Assembly (NCBI GenBank): GCA_030295235.1 | Contig: AP026129.1 | Location: 1 to 64,000, forward strand | Source: Fistulifera solaris | Lineage: Eukaryota; Bacillariophyta; Bacillariophyceae; Naviculales; Stauroneidaceae | Reading direction: 5' to 3' | Length of the DNA: 64,000 nucleotides | Shown: in pieces, positions 58,319 to 64,000 of the stretch | Layout: each line of letters opens with the position of its first letter | How positions within the stretch are numbered: position 1 is the stretch's first letter | Made by a program: the position numbers and the translations under genes | The notes under the pieces: generated by a model | What the model was told of the DNA's origin: nothing | The model's input: only the letters and a program-made list of their open reading frames with translations | Databases searched by the model: none

Positions 58319-61264
58319 ATGGAGTACAACGAAGGAGGAGAAGACGAATGGGATGATCTCATTCAACAAGATGTGAATGAACCTTATGATGAAGATGATT
58401 ATTATCAAGAGCCTATGGATTATTTGTCAGGAGAAGACGAAGAAACAGAGAAGAATCAGCAACAAGAAGCGAATAAAAAGGAAAGCGCTCCTCCCACTGC
58501 ATCTTCTTTGTCCTCTACGCCTCCATCTTTAGCGACACCTCAAAGTGCTGATGACGTTGATGAAGATGAAGATGAATTGACATCACAGCGACTGCAACAA
58601 CATCCTTCATTAGTTCTCAGTAAGATCAACAACAGCAGCGATAATGATCTCTTTTCTTTTGAAAGGTACGTTCGAAATAGCCTTCCATTCTTCAAGTTAT
58701 TTCGTGTGTTGCCGTCACACTTATTCTACTTCGTTTGCATCACCAGATACAACAAAGGCATGAGTTGGCGACAAGAAGTTGTCACTTCTCCGGATACTAT
58801 GAAAGCGAAACAGTTTGCGCGAAGCAAAGCGACGGCCTCTTCTTTGTTTGCTTCGAAAAACAAACAACGACAGCAGCAACACCAGCAACGTCCTCTGTTG
58901 ACGCACACCATCCAGACACACACGACCAAAGTAATTATTCATCCCCAACGGATGACATTGCGTCCGATACCAGGTATAGGTATATCCGTATCCATGACAC
59001 TCAAAGATGGGCAACGTCTTTATATGAAGCAGACGACAACGACTAATGATACTACCACTACTGCTGCTGCTGCTGCTACCACAACGACAAACTATCCCTT
59101 GGGAGAATCCATGCGAGCCATTCGGGCCAGAGTTGATCGTCGAAGACGAAACGCGGCTACTGTTTCCGCGGCATCGACAACGAGGAATCACGATTCTTCT
59201 GTCAACAACATTCGTACCCGTAAACACGAAGATCAGCTGTGGGTCGATAAACATGCTCCCACTTCTTGGTCTCATTTGCTATCGGAAGAACGCGTTAATC
59301 GACAAGTACTCAAAGCACTAAAAGCGTGGGACCCTTATGTCTTTGGTCGGCCCGCGCCCATTCAGAAACACAATCCCAATAATCAGTCTGCAACGACCAC
59401 AACCGGCACGCAAAGCAACGACACACGTCCGCCCGTTCAACAGCGCGTCATCTTGCTCTCAGGCCCTCCAGGCACGGGAAAGACCACATTAGCTCATTGG
59501 GTGGCAAAGCATTCCGGATACCGTCCCCTAGAAATCAACGGATCGGAAGATCGATCCGCCACTGTGCTCATGCAGCACATAACAAGGGCCATGGAATCGT
59601 CCACTCTAGATCATCATTTGTCGTCTTCTACTACGTCTCAGCACCGCCCCAATTGTCTCATACTCGATGAAATTGATGGCGCTGATGCCAAGGGCGCCAT
59701 CCAGGCCATTGTCGAATTGATTCAAGCCTCCAACAAACAGAAACACTTTCTCCGACGTCCTATTCTGTTTCTCTGCAATCACAAATACGCTCCCGCTTTG
59801 AGACCTTTGTTGCCTTTTGCGAAACAATTCGACGTGCATCCTCCGGAACCTCAACGACTCGTACAGCGATTGCGAGGAATTCTCACACACGAACAGTGCA
59901 TTGTGCCGCAATCTAATTTGCTGCACGATCTGGTCACGGAAACGGCAGGAGATATACGGTCGTGTTTGTTTACTTTGCAGTGGGCGAGGGCGGCGGCCAT
60001 GCAAACGAGTACACGAACAGTTGATTTGACGCGCGCATTAGAGCAAGCTTTGCAAGGGAGTGGGCTAAAAGATGAACGAAATGATGTTGCGAGTTGTCTA
60101 ACGACCATCTTTCGACGCGAAAAACGGCATAAAGAGGGGTCGAATTCTAGCTTGGATCAAGTGTTGCATTCAGTCGATCGCTTTGGAGATTCATGCAAAA
60201 TATTGGATACATTGTTCATCAATGCGTCGCAGGTTTCATACGTCGATCCTACTCTGGATCGGTGTGCCACCATCTACGAGTGGTTATCTGCGAGTGATTT
60301 GTTCCGGTCGTCATTTTCGTTGGAGGCTTGGCACACGCCAATGGCTGCTGGAGCAGCACATGTTCTTGGTCGTGTCGAACGGCCTCCTAATTTGGTGTTT
60401 TCGACTCGGTTCTTTTCTGATTTGCGCTATCAGGGTGAGGGCAATGTAGCTCTGTTGCAACGATTCGCCGAAGGGCTACCGCATTGTCAACTCGTTTCGG
60501 TCTGCCGCGCTGTTACGGAAACCATTCCTTATGCCGTGGCGATTGTAGCTACTTTGGTCGCGGCGCACATTCGCCGTACCGTAACATCTGTAGAAGTATT
60601 GACTCCCGCCGAGCGCGTATCATTTGATCAGGCAGTACGAATTATGACTGGCCTGGGTCTTTCGTTTGTGGCCGCCGATAATTTCCACCAAGATCCGTCC
60701 AGCGGATCTTCTGGTAAAAGTGTACGACTGGATCCCCCTGTCGACCGCTTAACGATTTTTGAAGGGTCATCGTCTCTGCAATCGCAAGTTCCATTGCCGG
60801 TAAGTGATATCACTCGATTCATGTGTTTTGATTCGATTGTACAAAATGACTGATTGTTTTGCCCCTGTCAGATTAAAGAACTAATCGCAAAAGCGATTGA
60901 AATTCGACGATTGCAATCACAGGAAATTGTGGATGAAAGCACGGACACTCTAGATGAACCGCAAATAGAAAAAGCGACTAGAAACTCAGTTGAAAACATG
61001 TCGACTGAAAAAGGAGTGGAAAGTCGTGTAATGGGACAATCTCACACCGCAAATGCAAGCAACTTTTTAAGGATAGGCGCCAAGCAAGCCAAAGCTGCCC
61101 GTTCAGCGAGATCGGCTCTCCGTGCCGGTATCGATCGCTCATCGAAACGGCAAAAGCTATCGCATTCCGGTAGTGGTGTTCCGCTGAATCAGGTGATTCG
61201 CCTCAAGTACGTCAAAGGCTTCACGCAAGCTGTTAGAACGCCATGCTTCCCAGAAGATCTCTAG
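58319..61264 (+). CDS. CHTF18: CTF18 alternative clamp-loader large subunit
   Basis: Three exons (58319-58665, 58747-60799, 60872-61264) give 930 residues, frame intact; human CHTF18 is 975. CTF18 replaces RFC1 in a clamp loader that works with PCNA in replication checkpoint and sister-chromatid cohesion. The acidic N-terminus (EDEWDDLIQQDVNE) is followed by the LWVDKHAPTSWSHLLS box (about residue 279), Walker A GPPGTGKTTLAHWVAKHSGY (about 354), INGSEDRSA, Walker B LILDEIDGA and an FLCNHKYAPALRPL sensor-1-like strand. DIRSCLFTLQ follows. The C-terminus LKYVKGFTQAVRTPCF is the CTF18 tail that binds the CTF8-DCC1 module. Poly-Thr and Gln/His tracts (TTTTTNDTTTT, QQQHQQ) lie before the ATPase core. 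Intron 1 is 81 bp, in frame and without stops. Confidence 0.95.
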
Positions 61265-61365
61265 CTGTTAAATTTTAAATCCTAGAAACGACAATAAACC
61301 ATGTTTCCGTAGACTACTCAACATACAGACTGAAGAATCAGCACCTTGAAATATTCCTCACATTA

Positions 61366-64000
61366 TTATGTAAAGAGCGCTTTCATGTCTTCGGCGGCGA
61401 GCATCTTCAAACTACCCGCATCTCGACCTACTGTCCCATCGAAAACGAGTCGCTTTTTTCTCCTGTAGCTGAAGGACACGTTCCTCTACGGTACCTTCAG
61501 CCACAAATCTCACGGCTCGAATGGGTCTATGCTGGCCGATGCGATGGACTCGATCCAGAGCTTGCATTTCGGCGGCAGGGTTCCACCACAAATCCAAAAG
61601 ATACACCTCAGATGCGGCCGTCAAATTCAATGCTACCCCAGCTGATTTTAGTGACATTAAAAGAACCCGAACATCATGATCTTCGCGAAATGACTTCAGC
61701 GCCGCGTCTCTACTTTTCACATCCATTCCGCCGTGCATGATCTTCACTCCTAAATCTAGATTAGCAAGGTAGGGGTCGGAATGAAGTCTCCAACGAACAA
61801 GATCGAGCATATTGACAAACTGACTGAAAACAAGCGCCTTGCTTCCGGGACGCCTACGCCTCATTTCAATTAGTTCTTGAACCAGTACCTCAATCTTTGT
61901 AGAAGTTGCAAAGTCGGCGAGATTGATTCGCCTCAAGATTGACCCTGTCGACACGTGAGGCATATCTCGAAGAGAAGGGACTGGAGTATTATCCTTTTGC
62001 CTTCTGAGCTTCGCAAAGCGCTCCCACCGGACCCCATAACAGTAGGACTCTCTTGATTCAAATCAATGCTAAAAGGTTCACGGCAGCACGGACAGGGAGT
62101 GCTCATTTCTCCGCCAGCGCCACTAATATAGTCCACAACACATGTGCGACAAAAAGCAGCTTTACAACACGAACTAGAGACACCATCCGTGGGTGGTTCA
62201 TGGCAGATTTCGCAGTCAACAGAGTCAAGAACGGTTGGAGAGGAAGCTGAAAGAGCTGCGTGTGCATGGCGTGTCTTTGAGTGCACAATCAAATAAGGGT
62301 GATTTACAGCTTGACGCATCTTGGTTAGCAAGTCCTTTTTATTTATACAAAGTGTGAGAAACTTCAATAGCGAAGCGAAAAATGCTCAAGTCCAGTACTT
62401 ACGAAGATATGGGCGTAGTTGTTCAAAAGCGTTCCTTCTGCCACGTAATCATCAAAGCTAGATTTCGTCTGAGTGTACAATGCATTGTAAAAGTCTTCTT
62501 CAATCGGATGCAGACGGATACTTCTCAGTGTTACAAGCCGTGGTGGCAACTCAAGGTCTGCTGCCTTCGTCTCCTTCGTGCGTCGGAGTAAGCCTGCGCA
62601 AAATTACAAGAGTAAGACTACCAAGATGACGACGTCGAAAACTCAAAATGGAATATGACCTTACATTTGTCCAGGACGTCGTTTTTCAGCGTAAACATAG
62701 CTCTGCGACCATCTCCACTGTAACCATCCCGTTGGATAGGATTCAAGACATACTTGTTAAAATGAGCAAAGTGGGAAAACGAACGGTGACCACAGTCTTG
62801 GCAAATACCATTTGCCATCCGATAGTGCAGTGACCTGCATGTGCAGTCTTTTGACGGCAAAAATAATACGCCATAGGTTCGATGCGTAAAAATCGAATTA
62901 GCGAATAAAGCTCCCCAACGCGGTTTTGCAAAGGTGTCCCTGAGAGGCACCATCGATGGATCGCTGTCAAAGCAAAAGCAGCAGCACTACGCAGCCAAAG
63001 CCGTGAGAAGTGATAGCTTGTCAAACAATAAGATAATCATTTCACTTACGAAGTTTGACTAGCCCGTGATTTGATCATGTGCGCCTCGTCAAGAACTATT
63101 CTCCACCAGCAGAAAGAGTGTAGAACACTCATTCTCGATCCTGCGATGGCTTGATTGATCAAGTCATCCATATCAATTCCATCCATTGGATCAACAGAAT
63201 CAGCACCGTCAGACCTATCACTGGAACTTTCCTCGTCAAATTTCTTTTTGCCTTGCCCCTTGGTAGCCTTTTTTTTGGGTCATTTTCTTTTTACCCTTTC
63301 CTTTCGAAATCTTCTTCAGTGCCTGCTTCTGTTTTTCCAAAGCTCGTTCAACCGCCTCGTCCTTTACTTTACGTTTCAAGAAGTGTTTCGAGGCAGTGAT
63401 AGGTGGGTCAACTGTGTCGGAGTCAGAATCCGCCGAGAAAACATCCTCATTACTACTGAACGTGCTCTGCTCCGAACTATCTGAATCCTTCTTCGCTCCG
63501 TTGCTCCATTCTTTCATAGAGCCTTTCATTTTCCTGGCCGCTTTGATGGCTGCCGATCGTGAGGGTCTAACCGGAGAATCATCTATCAAGGCATCCTGAA
63601 TAGACACTTCGCTTTCTGAATCGTAATCAGGTGTCGCGTGGAGTTTGACAGATTTAGATGCTTTGGTTAAAGGTAGCCTCGACTGCGGAGCCTTGGCATC
63701 TTTGGTGTTCGACTTTGGCTTCTTACTGGAATTGTCACCACGGTTAGGGCGACGATCTAGTTCTGCCGTTCGGCGTTGTCGGGCTTGTGCTTCCGTTCGT
63801 CGCGCATTTTCTCCGCAAAAATACTTGAGATGAATCTTCAGTTTGCTGATTTTGAATTTCCCGCCACAGTTTGGACAAGCGACTTTGTTGGGAGACATCA
63901 TCTTGCGATAATCTTGTTCAAGCACTTGATAAGTGGTCAGAACAACATCATACTTGTGCATCATATCAAGAGGCATTTCCGAACTTCGCTTGGGACCGTG
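61366..64000 (-). CDS. RAD16-like SNF2 helicase with internal RING finger, 5' end cut by the window
   Basis: Four exons lie in the window: from the right edge to 63050, 62986-62665, 62593-62403 and 62334-61366. Visible motifs are [12 protein letters not shown], a zinc finger [12 protein letters not shown] ... KYFC, the Walker B box [30 protein letters not shown], the RAD16-type metal cluster [10 protein letters not shown] ... [37 protein letters not shown], a C3HC4 RING (CEICHEPP ... [10 protein letters not shown] ... CPCCREP), [15 protein letters not shown] and [18 protein letters not shown]16 works with RAD7 in global nucleotide-excision repair and as a ubiquitin ligase. The Walker A part is outside the window. 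Single-base shifts near 63273, 62850, 62045 and 61456 break the frame. The acceptor at 62335 (AAAAAG) is unusual. It is convergent with CTF18, with 101 bp between. Confidence 0.88.

Overview
The window is one end of a chromosome from a diatom, most likely a pennate one. It opens with about 680 bp of CCCTAA telomere. The genes then carry short GT-AG introns (about 60-116 bp), and several families seen here are diatom-typical: secreted leucine-rich-repeat (LRR) proteins, an HSF-type regulator, a divergent HTD/DFN kinase, an LFNMAL-type repeat protein, and a Cys-rich CFADT-type secreted domain. I cannot name the species from sequence alone.

Layout. (1) 1-8.2 kb is subtelomeric: the telomere, a spacer with interstitial telomere repeats, a complete but frame-broken Ty1/copia retrotransposon (1332-6718, two LTRs and a matching target duplication), and a CaMK-like kinase with two frame breaks. 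(2) 8351-15508 is a 7.16-kb interval bounded by long inverted repeats (about 165 bp, outermost 52 nt 48/52 identical). It holds an intact DDE transposase, a decayed acidic-protein gene, and two members of an unrecognised protein family, one broken and one intact. I read it as a large, apparently undescribed DNA transposon; this is the main discovery of the window. (3) 15.7-25.7 kb is dense housekeeping: an NPPF methyltransferase, the spliceosomal helicase PRP2/DHX16, a mitochondrial-carrier-fold protein with a signal peptide, an EHD ATPase, and PIG-C of GPI-anchor synthesis. (4) 25.7-27.65 kb is gene-free, with two copies of a palindromic MITE, one inside telomere-like sequence. (5) 27.6-44.4 kb: HSF, the divergent membrane kinase, an epsin-like clathrin adaptor, a prolyl 4-hydroxylase, two tandem LRR paralogues, a type I membrane protein and ZPR1. 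(6) 44.4-49.4 kb: a broken unassigned gene and a TPR-like gene. (7) 49.7-64 kb: CWC25, an FG-GAP membrane protein, a PPP4R2-like subunit, exosome CSL4, CTF18 clamp loader and a RAD16-like repair helicase that runs off the right edge.

Functional threads. PRP2 and CWC25 act at successive steps of spliceosome activation. CTF18 and RAD16 are convergent genome-maintenance genes. EHD and the epsin-like protein both act in membrane traffic. Their proximity looks like ordinary gene density rather than operon-like grouping.

A caution runs through the annotation: at least a dozen otherwise convincing genes, including core eukaryotic ones, are interrupted by single-base shifts, mostly in short homopolymer runs and in both directions. 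That pattern fits residual consensus indels in a long-read assembly better than wholesale pseudogenisation, so frame-broken genes outside the mobile elements are listed as CDS with the break described. Positions of frame breaks are approximate to a few bases.
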